A stretch of 40,957 bases of DNA. It comes from JAGOSP01 sp964428075 (GTDB lineage: Bacteria; Patescibacteriota; Minisyncoccia; Moranbacterales; UBA1568). The stretch spans positions 1-40,957 of the forward strand of contig CAYRWQ010000004.1 in NCBI GenBank assembly GCA_964428075.1, read 5' to 3'. The notes beneath the pieces are model-generated. The model was not told the origin of the DNA and did not search any database. It saw nothing but the letters and a program-made list of their open reading frames with translations. Positions 9,060-16,866 of the stretch are shown one piece after another. The position numbers and the translations under genes are program-made. Numbering within the stretch: position 1 is the stretch's first letter; each line of letters begins with the position of its first letter.

Positions 9060-11537
9060 ATGGGGAAAAAGAAAACAGCCGAAAAAGAACCGGAAGCGGA
9101 TGGGGGGAGTTTCCGTTTTCTCGATATTTTGCACAGCGATGCTAAGCGCAGTATTGCCGCGGTTTTTTTGCTCGCTTTTTCAGTCGTGATTGTGCTGGGG
9201 TATGTTGACGCGGCTGGTAAGTTGGGATCTCTGATCGACCATGGCATGGGTATGCTTTTCGGATATGGAAAATGGCCATTCCCATTGGTACTTTTGGTCG
9301 CCGCGGCCATGCTCCTTATCCGTCGCAGGACCACCTTGGCAGATGTAGTCAAATATCTCGGACTTTTGGTCGCCTTTGTATCGATTCTCGGATTCATACA
9401 TTTGATGTTAGGTGAGACAACAGATGATTTGATGCGACTCGCCGAAGAAGGGCAGGGCGGCGGATTCGTGGGGTTTGGTCTCGCGGTACTTTTGCTCACG
9501 TTTTCGAGCAAGCTGGCCGGTGGGGTGCTGTTGGGCATGTTGTTTTTGATTGGCATTATCGCAGCGTTCAATGTCTCTCTTATGCGGTTTGGCGAGGCTC
9601 TCCGGAGTCGTTTCGGTACATTTGGGATGGAGCAGTCCCAGAAAATAACTGATCAGATTGCGCAAGAGAGTATCGGTTCGGCATCTTCTGTTGCTCAGGA
9701 TGAAGTATCGCTTGATCCGGATCGGGTTGTAGTGAGTGATACCGATTTCCTACGCGCGGAGGTTCAAGGGGACATGCAGACAGGAAACGGATCGGGGTCT
9801 CTCTCGGAGACGGATTTGGCTGAGGGGAATATTACGAATCTTCGATTTCACGATGAGCGAGCCATCTCTCCTGTGGTGTCTGGTGAACTGGAGGTGGAAC
9901 AATCTGAGTTAGAAGAAGCAGTTTCTCTTGATGTTGATGCAGAGGGAGTGGTAGCAGAAGCGGTGGTGAAGCGCCGCCGCCGACGTATTCGACCAGATTG
10001 GATATTACCTTCCACTGAGCTTCTTGAATCAAAATCCGGTGTGGCGGCTGGTGGAGATACCGAACACTCCAAGCAGGTGATCATGAGCACATTGAAACAT
10101 TTCGGTATCGAGGTGGAGCCGGGTGAGGTGCAGGTTGGACCTACGGTGACACAATATACGTTTCGACCGGGTGTTGGGGTGAAACTCTCACGGATCACGA
10201 CCCTTTCGACGAATCTCGCGCTTGCTTTGGCAGCAGAGTCTATTCGAATTGAGGCTCCAATTCCCGGACAATCCTATATTGGTATTGAGATTCCGAATAA
10301 GTCTAAGGCGATGGTGCGCATGCGCGAAGTTGTCGAAAGCCGCGAGTTTCGGGATACGAAGAGACCTCTGCTTTTGGGTATTGGTCAGGATGTTACAGGG
10401 AAGAATGTGGTCGCAGATCTCGATGAGATGCCTCACCTGTTGATTGCAGGCCGAACCAAATCCGGAAAAAGCGTTTGTATTAACGCTATTCTGACCTCGC
10501 TCTTGTATAAGAACTCCCCTGACGATGTGAAATTCATTTTAATTGATCCAAAGCGAGTAGAGTTATCAATGTATCGTGGTATTCCTCATCTCAAAACTGA
10601 AGTGATAGTGGATGGTAAAAAAGTAGTGAATGCGCTCCAGTGGGCGATTGGCGAGATGGAGCGCCGTTATAAATTACTCGAAGCGGTTCATGTCCGTGAT
10701 CTGCCGTCATATCATACACTCTGCCGTGAAGGATATCGTAAGACAGAGATTGATGAACGAACCGGAGCAATACGTGAAGTGGATTTGGAAGCCTTGCCAT
10801 TTATTGTGATCATCATCGATGAGTTGGCGGAAATCATGGTGGCGTATGGCAAGGAGGTTGAGCCAAAAATCGTCCGATTGGCGCAGATGTCCCGAGCGAT
10901 TGGCATCCATCTTATCTTGGCGACACAACGTCCAAGCGTCGAAGTGATTACGGGTCTGATTAAGACGAATCTTCCAACGAGAATCGCGTTTCAAGTGTCA
11001 TCACAGGTAGATTCTCGAACGATTTTGGATGCAGGTGGCTCAGAGAAATTGCTTGGAAACGGCGACATGTTGTACGTAGCATCCAATGGTGAAACACGGC
11101 GCTTGCAGGGGATATATATCTCAACCGACGAAGTGCGTCGGGTAACCAACCACTGGCGCAAGGAAAAAGAATCGTGGGGAGAAGGAGAGGAAAGTCTCGA
11201 GGACGATATTACCTCGGACGGGAGGGATGGCAGAGGGTCAGACGGATCGAATGAAGGAGGTGCGAAGGATGAGTTTTTTGAGCCAGCCAAGGGTCTCTTT
11301 ATCCGTTCACAGAAAGCCTCGACCACTTCTTTGCAAACGGCCTTTGGCATCGGATACCCACGGGCAGCGCGCTTGATGCAACTTCTTGAAGACCAGGGAG
11401 TAGTTGGAATGGTTGATGGAAAAAAACAGGTGCTTATCGGACGGGATATGGTTGCGGACATTGACACGAAAGACGTCCGGGAATATGGAGATGATGTCAT
11501 GTATGATCAGGCGCAGCGGGATAAGTGGCAGGCTTGA
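9060..11537 (+). CDS. ftsK: DNA translocase FtsK/SpoIIIE
   Basis: This 825-residue membrane-anchored DNA pump clears chromosome termini through the division septum. The order is a cytoplasmic N-terminus, about four hydrophobic segments between residues 30 and 185, an acidic low-complexity linker to about residue 300 with an RRRRR patch, the RecA-like motor and a C-terminal winged-helix gamma domain (FIRSQKASTTSLQTAFGIGY...). Walker A is GRTKSGKS at residues 464-471; the usual FtsK sequence is G-x-T-G-S-G-K-S, so the inner Gly is Lys here, which still fits GxxxxGKS. Walker B is FIVIIIDELAE. The gene has an extended -10 promoter so close to the ATG that the message is probably leaderless. It is followed by a RodZ-like gene and recA on the same strand. 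Confidence 0.95.
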   Translation: MGKKKTAEKEPEADGGSFRFLDILHSDAKRSIAAVFLLAFSVVIVLGYVDAAGKLGSLIDHGMGMLFGYGKWPFPLVLLVAAAMLLIRRRTTLADVVKYLGLLVAFVSILGFIHLMLGETTDDLMRLAEEGQGGGFVGFGLAVLLLTFSSKLAGGVLLGMLFLIGIIAAFNVSLMRFGEALRSRFGTFGMEQSQKITDQIAQESIGSASSVAQDEVSLDPDRVVVSDTDFLRAEVQGDMQTGNGSGSLSETDLAEGNITNLRFHDERAISPVVSGELEVEQSELEEAVSLDVDAEGVVAEAVVKRRRRRIRPDWILPSTELLESKSGVAAGGDTEHSKQVIMSTLKHFGIEVEPGEVQVGPTVTQYTFRPGVGVKLSRITTLSTNLALALAAESIRIEAPIPGQSYIGIEIPNKSKAMVRMREVVESREFRDTKRPLLLGIGQDVTGKNVVADLDEMPHLLIAGRTKSGKSVCINAILTSLLYKNSPDDVKFILIDPKRVELSMYRGIPHLKTEVIVDGKKVVNALQWAIGEMERRYKLLEAVHVRDLPSYHTLCREGYRKTEIDERTGAIREVDLEALPFIVIIIDELAEIMVAYGKEVEPKIVRLAQMSRAIGIHLILATQRPSVEVITGLIKTNLPTRIAFQVSSQVDSRTILDAGGSEKLLGNGDMLYVASNGETRRLQGIYISTDEVRRVTNHWRKEKESWGEGEESLEDDITSDGRDGRGSDGSNEGGAKDEFFEPAKGLFIRSQKASTTSLQTAFGIGYPRAARLMQLLEDQGVVGMVDGKKQVLIGRDMVADIDTKDVREYGDDVMYDQAQRDKWQA

Positions 11538-11618
11538 GGATGGGTGTATTTTTTCTGTCCTGATTTTCTGAACGGGAAGAGACAGATCGGACTGTTTCAC
11601 TCTGTTCTCAGCACGGTT

Positions 11619-12608
11619 ATGGATATAACAGGGAGTGGATTTACCAGGAAGAAGGTTGCATCATTCACATTAGGCGAGAAGCTACAGAAAATCCGAATAG
11701 AGCATCGGATGAGTCTTGTAGAAGTATCTCGAGCGACCAAAATCCAGGTGAAATATCTTGAGGCTATTGAAAAAGGGGTCTATACGGCACTGCCGGCAGA
11801 GGTGTATGTACGTGGATTTCTTCGTGGATATGCGAGATGTCTTGGGTGTGACGAAGCGGCGATTCTTCGGTTGTATGAACGAGAACAGGAGATTCAGGCT
11901 AGTCTTGGTGCAACGCCGCAGACTGTGGACACGAAACGGTTATCAGGAGTGAAATGGCCGGTTTTTGTAGTGACGGCGCGGATGGTGTGGGCTATGATCA
12001 TCACGGTCGCTGTACTGGTTACATTCGTGTATTTGTTCCGCGAGTATTATGCGTTTGTTTCAGCGCCTCGGTTGATAATTCACGAACCGATAGATCAGGA
12101 TATCGTATTCCACGCCGATCTTTTCGTGCGTGGTGAGACAGACAAAAGAGCGCGTGTATCGATCAACGGAGAGCCAGTTTCTGTTGATGCCGAAGGAAAT
12201 TTTGTGGAAAAATTGTTGCTCCAACCAGGACTCAATATTATTGATATATCAGCAGTCAATCGCTTCGAGAAAGAACGAAGAGAGACAATTCGTATCGACG
12301 CAGCCTTCATTCCCGAACAAGCAGTGCACGATGAGGATTCACTGACTCCTGAAGCACAACATCGCGTCTCATTGGTGGTGAGCGCGCCAGAACAAACAAT
12401 ACAGATTACGGTGCTTGCGGATGGGATAAAAGTGTGGAGCGGCGCGTTGGTTTCGGGAGAAAAGAAGAGTATTACTGCCGAGCGTGAAATTTCCCTTTCT
12501 TCGGATAACGGGAGAGCAACCTATGTTGAGGTTGGTTCCGAACCAGCTCGGGCGCTGTCAGCCGAGGAGCAGCCAGTGAAGGACGTTCTCTTTGCGGCAC
12601 AGCCCTGA
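11619..12608 (+). CDS. RodZ-like membrane protein with N-terminal helix-turn-helix
   Basis: This 329-residue protein resembles RodZ, which links MreB-type cytoskeleton and cell-wall synthesis in rod-shaped cells. An N-terminal Cro-type HTH (LGEKLQKIRIEHRMSLVEVS and on to the YVRGFLRGYARCLG segment) covers about residues 18-90. It is followed by one hydrophobic segment near residues 130-155, an Ig-like beta domain (APRLIIHEPIDQDIVF...) and a second C-terminal beta domain of the DUF4115 kind (TIQITVLADGIKVWSG). The longer frame from 11544 is rejected because similarity starts at the ATG at 11619. No mreB is visible in the window, so its partner is unknown; in some bacteria related proteins act mainly as cell-wall-associated HTH proteins. 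It sits between ftsK and recA. Confidence 0.8.
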   Translation: MDITGSGFTRKKVASFTLGEKLQKIRIEHRMSLVEVSRATKIQVKYLEAIEKGVYTALPAEVYVRGFLRGYARCLGCDEAAILRLYEREQEIQASLGATPQTVDTKRLSGVKWPVFVVTARMVWAMIITVAVLVTFVYLFREYYAFVSAPRLIIHEPIDQDIVFHADLFVRGETDKRARVSINGEPVSVDAEGNFVEKLLLQPGLNIIDISAVNRFEKERRETIRIDAAFIPEQAVHDEDSLTPEAQHRVSLVVSAPEQTIQITVLADGIKVWSGALVSGEKKSITAEREISLSSDNGRATYVEVGSEPARALSAEEQPVKDVLFAAQP

Positions 12609-12620
12609 ACCCGTATACTT
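12591..12620 (+). promoter_or_regulatory. possible recA promoter
   Basis: TTTGCG (12591-12596), an 18-nt spacer and TATACT (12615-12620) overlap the end of the upstream gene. The -10 is perfect and the -35 is weak. A purine-rich GAGAGGGGAG follows in the leader. No recognisable LexA box was found. Confidence 0.4.
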
Positions 12621-12657
12621 ATTGAGAGGGGAGTAATTCATTTATGCATGTAATGAT

Positions 12658-13698
12658 ATGGCGAAAGCGAAAACAGGGGAAAAGAAGCAGGGTATCGAGA
12701 GCGTCGTTGATGAAATCAAGGAGAAGTTCGGCGAGGGGATGATCATGAAGCTTGGGGAGATCAAGAAGGTCGATGTCGAAGTGGTGCCGACTGGGTCAAT
12801 CTCCCTCGATATCGCGCTCGGTATCGGAGGGATGCCACGTGGCCGTATCGTCGAGGTTTACGGGCCGGAATCGTCTGGTAAGACAACATTGACATTGCAC
12901 GTTATCGCGAACGCCCAGAAAATGGGAGGAACAGCAGCGTTCATTGACGCTGAACACGCGCTTGATCCAGAATATGCGAAGCGTATCGGGGTGAATATCA
13001 ACGAATTGCTCATTTCTCAGCCGGATAGCGGTGAGCAGGCGCTCGATATCGTCGAGACGCTCGTGCGTTCGAACGCGCTCGATGTCATCGTCATCGACTC
13101 GGTAGCCGCGTTGGTGCCGCGTGCGGAAATCGAAGGCGATATGGGTGATCAGCACATGGGACGGCAGGCGCGACTTATGTCGCAGGCATTGCGTAAATTG
13201 ACCTCGATCATTGCGCGTTCCAATACTATCGTCATTTTCATCAACCAGCTCCGCATGAAGATCGGTGTGATGTTTGGGAATCCGGAAACAACTACTGGTG
13301 GACAGGCACTCAAGTTTTACGCGTCGGTGCGTGTCGATGTTCGTCGGGCGGCCCAGATCAAGAAGGGTGAGATGGTCGTTGGCAATCGGGTGAAGGCCAA
13401 GGTGGTAAAGAATAAGGTCGCTCCACCATTCCGGGTTGCCGAGTTCGACATCATGTATAACGAAGGGATTTCTCAGGCGGGTGACTTGCTTGATACGGCA
13501 GTACTGTGCGGCATCATCAAGAAGGCCGGAAATTCCTATTCTTTCGGTGAAATCAAGCTTGGAGTCGGACGCGAGAATGCCAAGACGGCGCTCAAGGCCG
13601 ATCCGAAGCTCATCAAGGAGATTGAGAAGGTGACCCTCCAAGCGTCTAAGGATCTAGCATTGGCTCCAGTTGCCGCTTCGGATGAAACAGAAGAATAG
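12658..13698 (+). CDS. recA: recombinase RecA
   Basis: RecA (346 residues) forms ATP-driven filaments on single-stranded DNA for strand exchange and repair. Walker A GPESSGKTT is at residues 69-77, Walker B (DVIVIDSVAALVP) is near 141-153, and the loop regions (MGDQHMGRQARLMSQALRKL and GNPETTTGGQALKFYASVR) are fully conserved. Length and spacing are normal for the family and there is no intein. The start ATG gives the usual short basic N-terminus. The gene is on the same strand as ftsK and the RodZ-like gene but probably has its own promoter. No SOS operator of the proteobacterial or Gram-positive type is visible upstream, so damage control of this gene, if present, is not evident. It ends with TAG and a terminator follows. 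Confidence 0.98.
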   Translation: MAKAKTGEKKQGIESVVDEIKEKFGEGMIMKLGEIKKVDVEVVPTGSISLDIALGIGGMPRGRIVEVYGPESSGKTTLTLHVIANAQKMGGTAAFIDAEHALDPEYAKRIGVNINELLISQPDSGEQALDIVETLVRSNALDVIVIDSVAALVPRAEIEGDMGDQHMGRQARLMSQALRKLTSIIARSNTIVIFINQLRMKIGVMFGNPETTTGGQALKFYASVRVDVRRAAQIKKGEMVVGNRVKAKVVKNKVAPPFRVAEFDIMYNEGISQAGDLLDTAVLCGIIKKAGNSYSFGEIKLGVGRENAKTALKADPKLIKEIEKVTLQASKDLALAPVAASDETEE

Positions 13699-13723
13699 CG
13701 TCATCAAAAAAAGTGAGAAAAAA

Positions 13724-13750
13724 AGAAAGCGGCCCGTGGGTCGCTTTTTT
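13724..13750 (+). terminator. bidirectional terminator between recA and the minus-strand gene
   Basis: AAAGCGgCC and GGtCGCTTT form a stem around a short CGTG-type loop, followed by TTTTTT on the plus strand. On the minus strand the same stem is followed by CTTTTTTT, so it can end both converging transcripts. Confidence 0.75.
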
Positions 13751-13779
13751 CATGTGTGTTCGTGCGTGTTTCTGCTGGT

Positions 13780-14310
13780 TTAATTGTTTTCGCATTCGGC
13801 GAGACAACACGTATGCCCGTGCTCGCGGTCGGCGGGAATGTTTGGTAGTAATTGTTGAGCCTCTTCGATGGTCACGATACGTTGATCAGTCGTGAGAATG
13901 ATTCTTACATCGAATGCAGGCTGTACTCCGCCGATACGGTTGAAGTGATTCTCGAGTCCGAGGAGCATCCTTGTGGCGCTTTGGACGTGAAAACGAAGAT
14001 CGCTTTGTGTGCCGTTGCCGAGTTTTTCCGAGAGGCAGAGACCGCAGTATCGACAATTCGTGTGAGGGAAGAGATGAAAGACATCGATTCCCGCGATATC
14101 GCGTAATGCGGTGAGCATCTCGTAGAATGCCTGTCGACATTCACTTTTTCCAAGGAGCACGTGGATGCCTCCGGCCGGCCGGTAAATAGACTTTCCGAGA
14201 AGCTCTCCATCATTGCGGATTGCTGTGATGAGATCACTCACGATGTCATCAACACGACCGTCATAGCAGGTCATGAGTGCATGTTTGCGTACGTGCTGTT
14301 CTTCTTGCAT
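13780..14310 (-). CDS. divergent beta-carbonic-anhydrase-like zinc protein
   Basis: This 176-residue protein shows, in order, the signature elements of beta-carbonic anhydrases: C-x-D-x-R (C15, D17, R19 in MTCYDGR), an RPAGG segment (44-48) where the family has RNAGG, and H-x-x-C (H83, C86 in PHTNCRYCG). C15, H83 and C86 would be the zinc ligands, with the D17-R19 pair gating the site. Extra cysteines at 89 and 92 make a CRYCGLC cluster that ordinary members lack. Reversible CO2 hydration is the family reaction, but sequence outside the motifs is far from standard enzymes, so a different activity is possible. The start is fixed by a strong AAGGAGG before the ATG. It is monocistronic, with a consensus promoter at 14427-14455 and a shared terminator with recA. 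Confidence 0.55.
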   Translation of the reverse strand: MQEEQHVRKHALMTCYDGRVDDIVSDLITAIRNDGELLGKSIYRPAGGIHVLLGKSECRQAFYEMLTALRDIAGIDVFHLFPHTNCRYCGLCLSEKLGNGTQSDLRFHVQSATRMLLGLENHFNRIGGVQPAFDVRIILTTDQRIVTIEEAQQLLPNIPADREHGHTCCLAECENN

Positions 14311-14426
14311 GATTCCTCCTTGTTTCAGATTGGAAAAAAACGGAATAAAAAACTGACACAGTTACGGGATATTCCCTACCGAAAGATTCTTCGGAAAGGA
14401 AATCAGATAATCGAGCCAACCGAGCC

Positions 14427-14455
14427 AGTATTCTCTTTTTTTAATTTCCTGTCAA
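14427..14455 (-). promoter_or_regulatory. promoter of the carbonic-anhydrase-like gene
   Basis: On the minus strand TTGACA (14455-14450), 17 nt and AATACT (14432-14427) form a near-consensus promoter. It gives a leader of about 110 nt that contains a small CCGAA/TTCGG hairpin and ends in AAGGAGG. It lies back to back with the promoter of the plus-strand gene at 14489. Confidence 0.7.
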
Positions 14456-14473
14456 GCGGAAATTCCGAAAAAG

Positions 14474-14482
14474 TGGTATACT
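14474..14482 (+). promoter_or_regulatory. extended -10 promoter, almost leaderless
   Basis: TGGTATACT, identical to the element before ftsK, ends 6 nt before the ATG at 14489. Transcription would start at or next to the start codon. Confidence 0.6.
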
Positions 14483-14488
14483 AGCGGC

Positions 14489-15781
14489 ATGCAAAGAATC
14501 AAACGGACAATCGCTATTCTTAGTGCATGCAGTCTCTTGATCGGAGTCTGTAGCGCAGCTTTTGTACCGGTCGCTTCGACTCGGGCGGCGGATGATGCGG
14601 GAGATATCCAGGATGATATCAAAAAAACCGAGAAGCAGCTGGAGGCAGCGCAAAAGAAAGAAGCTGTTTTGAAACAAAATCTGGGTCAGATTACCGGTTC
14701 GCTCGTGGTCACTAAACAACTGATTGTGCGCACGATGGGTCTGTTGTCGGATACGGAGTCAGTGATCAGTGGCAAGCAGGCAGAAATAGCCGCGATCGAG
14801 AATGAGATCGTATTACAAAAACATCTTTTGCAAGAACTGATACAGAGTTTGTACGATAACAGGAGAAACCAGTTGGCGGAAATGATTTTGGATCAGAAGG
14901 CGTTACAAGAGCATCTCGTTGAGGGAGGAAACTTGATGACGATACAAGAGAAGATTAGCGTGATTGCCGATGAACTCGAAGCGGCTCATGATACCGCTGA
15001 TGAAGAGAGGACGGTGTTAGAGGATGCAAAAATTGAGCATGAACGCCTACTCCGTCTAAAAAGTGAGCAGGAAAAGTCTCTCACCATAGCGAAAATTGAT
15101 ACACAAGCAGATTTGACAGATCAACAACAGATCATTAGTCGTCTGAGTAAGGAATTGGCAGAATTACAGGGCGACTTGTCACAATTGACGGGAAAGTCGT
15201 ATAACGCGAAAGACATCCGCGAGGCGGTAGAGTTTGCAAGTAAGAGAACTGGTGTACCAGAGGGGGTGCTGTATGGATTTTTGAAGATGGAGACAAATTT
15301 GGGTGCGAATACGGGGCAATGCACATACGCTGAGGTTGAGAAGGGTGCTCTGGCTCAATATAGGAGTTTGTTGAAGAAAAACAAGAAGTGGCAAGCTTCT
15401 ATCGATACGCTTATGAGACGCAAGGGCTTGTTTGTTAAAATTGTGAAGGACTTAGGATACAGTAAAGATAAGAAAGTATCGTGTAATCCGCGTAGTTATA
15501 TTGGTCAGGGAGGAGCGATGGGGGTACCGCAGTTTATGTCGGACGTTTGGAATGCATATGCCCCTCAGATCAGCGCACAGACGGGACACAAGAATCCTGA
15601 CCCTTGGAATTTGACTGATGGTGTGATGGCTATGGCGCTCAAACTGAAGAAAGCTGGTGCCACATCGAGTAGCGCTTCCGTGATCCGAAGTAGTTCTATT
15701 AGCTATCTTGGCGGCTTTAGCGCGGGGTATTATAATGGGATCGTGTATTGGTCAAAAAATTATAAGCTGCTTTTCAAATAG
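14489..15781 (+). CDS. secreted coiled-coil protein with MltB-type lytic transglycosylase domain
   Basis: This 430-residue protein has an N-terminal signal peptide (basic start, hydrophobic core near residues 8-25, cleavage near STRA). A long coiled coil at about residues 32-240 resembles the N-terminal part of EnvC/PcsB-type hydrolase regulators. The C-terminal domain is of the SLT/MltB type: the likely catalytic Glu is E268 in GFLKMETNLGAN, and GGAMGVPQFMSDVWNAYAP is the matching substrate-groove motif. It should cut glycan strands between MurNAc and GlcNAc outside the membrane; the coiled coil may tether or gate it. A DPWNLTDGVMAMALKLKKAG helix near the end is also typical of the family. 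It is divergently placed from the carbonic-anhydrase-like gene and has its own extended -10 promoter. Confidence 0.8.
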   Translation: MQRIKRTIAILSACSLLIGVCSAAFVPVASTRAADDAGDIQDDIKKTEKQLEAAQKKEAVLKQNLGQITGSLVVTKQLIVRTMGLLSDTESVISGKQAEIAAIENEIVLQKHLLQELIQSLYDNRRNQLAEMILDQKALQEHLVEGGNLMTIQEKISVIADELEAAHDTADEERTVLEDAKIEHERLLRLKSEQEKSLTIAKIDTQADLTDQQQIISRLSKELAELQGDLSQLTGKSYNAKDIREAVEFASKRTGVPEGVLYGFLKMETNLGANTGQCTYAEVEKGALAQYRSLLKKNKKWQASIDTLMRRKGLFVKIVKDLGYSKDKKVSCNPRSYIGQGGAMGVPQFMSDVWNAYAPQISAQTGHKNPDPWNLTDGVMAMALKLKKAGATSSSASVIRSSSISYLGGFSAGYYNGIVYWSKNYKLLFK

Positions 15782-15875
15782 CTGATTGGTGTTGTGGAGA
15801 CCGTCTGGAGAGATAGGCAGGGTATGATACGTGTACCATTATGAAGACGTAAGCAATAAATATAATGCAAGGCTT

Positions 15876-16289
15876 ATGATAAATGTCGCCCAGGTAGCAA
15901 GAAAGAAGATCTGTATTGTGGATGACGATCTGGATATTTTGGCGATGTATCGCATGCGTTTTGAGCAGGAAGGGTATGAGGTTGTGACGGCAGAAGATGG
16001 AGAAGCTGGATTGGCGCTTATTCGTGCCGAGGATCCAGATGTGATTGTTTTGGATCTGTTCATGCCGAAGATGGACGGCGTGAGTGTGCTAGATGCTTTG
16101 GGTCGCGATGCTCAACTTATGACCATTCCCGTTGTTGTTTTGAGCAACAATAATACCGATCAGATGTTTCAAAAAATCAGTGATTTGGGGACAGTACGTT
16201 ATTATATCGTTAAGACACTTACCACACCGCAGAAAGTGGTTGATATCGTTGCAGAAGCACTGGCGGGTGATTCTACTATAACCGAATAA
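15876..16289 (+). CDS. single-domain response regulator (receiver) 1
   Basis: This CheY-like receiver (137 residues from the ATG at 15876) carries the acidic pocket DDD in ICIVDDDLDI, the phospho-acceptor Asp in VIVLDLFMPKMDG, the Ser/Thr position in VVVLSNNN and the conserved Lys in YYIVKTLTTP. There is no output domain, so it must act by protein contact. The frame is open to 15831, but the later ATG is preferred since AAGG precedes it and the fold begins directly after. A possible -10 (TATGAT, 15823-15828) stands upstream. The next gene is a clear paralogue 15 nt downstream. No histidine kinase is encoded in the window, so its signal source is unknown. Confidence 0.85.
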   Translation: MINVAQVARKKICIVDDDLDILAMYRMRFEQEGYEVVTAEDGEAGLALIRAEDPDVIVLDLFMPKMDGVSVLDALGRDAQLMTIPVVVLSNNNTDQMFQKISDLGTVRYYIVKTLTTPQKVVDIVAEALAGDSTITE

Positions 16290-16304
16290 ATTGGCAAGTA
16301 CGGT

Positions 16305-16691
16305 ATGAGTGATGCATTTGGCAAACGGATTGTTTGTATCATTGATGATGATGTGAATATTCAGGAGATATATAGTCTCAAGTTTGAGAGTGAGGGGTTC
16401 GAGACTCTTTCGGCAATGGATGGTGCAGAGGGTCTTGCTCTTGTTCGGAGCCGACATCCGGATATCATTTTGCTGGATATTCAGATGCCAATTAAGGACG
16501 GGGTTTGGGTTTTGGAAGCATTGAAGAATGACCCGTCTCTTTCAAGGATTCCTGTGATTGTTCTTAGTAATCAGGATGATCAGGCTTCATTTAAACGCGT
16601 TGGTGAACTGGATGCGACGCGTTTCTATTTGGTAAAATCATTGACGACCCCGCAAAAAGCGGTCGATGCGGTGCGTGAGATACTCCATTAA
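16305..16691 (+). CDS. single-domain response regulator (receiver) 2
   Basis: This 128-residue receiver is a paralogue of the preceding gene, sharing the pattern VCIIDDDVNIQEIYSLKFESEGFE, the phospho-acceptor Asp in IILLDIQMPIKDGV, VIVLSNQDD and the closing YLVKSLTTPQKAVD block. The shared LTTPQK ending after the conserved Lys is distinctive and supports a tandem duplication. It has no output domain. It starts 15 nt after the first receiver and is surely cotranscribed with it; a clear terminator follows. Two stand-alone receivers side by side without a kinase suggest a branched phosphorelay or a shared partner elsewhere in the genome. Confidence 0.88.
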   Translation: MSDAFGKRIVCIIDDDVNIQEIYSLKFESEGFETLSAMDGAEGLALVRSRHPDIILLDIQMPIKDGVWVLEALKNDPSLSRIPVIVLSNQDDQASFKRVGELDATRFYLVKSLTTPQKAVDAVREILH

Positions 16692-16708
16692 ATAAATTTG
16701 ATCGATAT

Positions 16709-16735
16709 AAAGAGGCTTATAATAGCCTCTTTTAT
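16709..16735 (+). terminator. terminator of the response-regulator pair
   Basis: AAAGAGGCT (16709-16717) pairs perfectly with AGCCTCTTT (16724-16732) around a 6-nt loop, with a short T-rich tail. From here to leuS (16736-16866) I see no gene and no T-box motif. Confidence 0.75.
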
Positions 16736-16866
16736 CTTGTGTAAAATGGAAAAATGCGTTAGAGTATTTCTGTAGGTTTTATGTCTTTACTCGTTTTCAT
16801 CACATATCCTTCTGTCTGTATTGACAGTGCCACTTTTGATAATTCGCGGAGTAGGATGAATCAATC

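Noticed and set aside
12609..12657. SOS (LexA) operator before recA
   Set aside because: Neither the CTG-N10-CAG nor the GAAC-N4-GTTC type palindrome is present.
12796..13641. A 281-codon minus-strand open frame opposite recA
   Set aside because: Fully antisense to recA and rich in Arg, His and Asp as expected from a reverse-frame shadow; no promoter or Shine-Dalgarno.
16736..16866. Possible T-box leader before leuS
   Set aside because: No T-box sequence or specifier-loop structure was found, and the stretch is too short for one.
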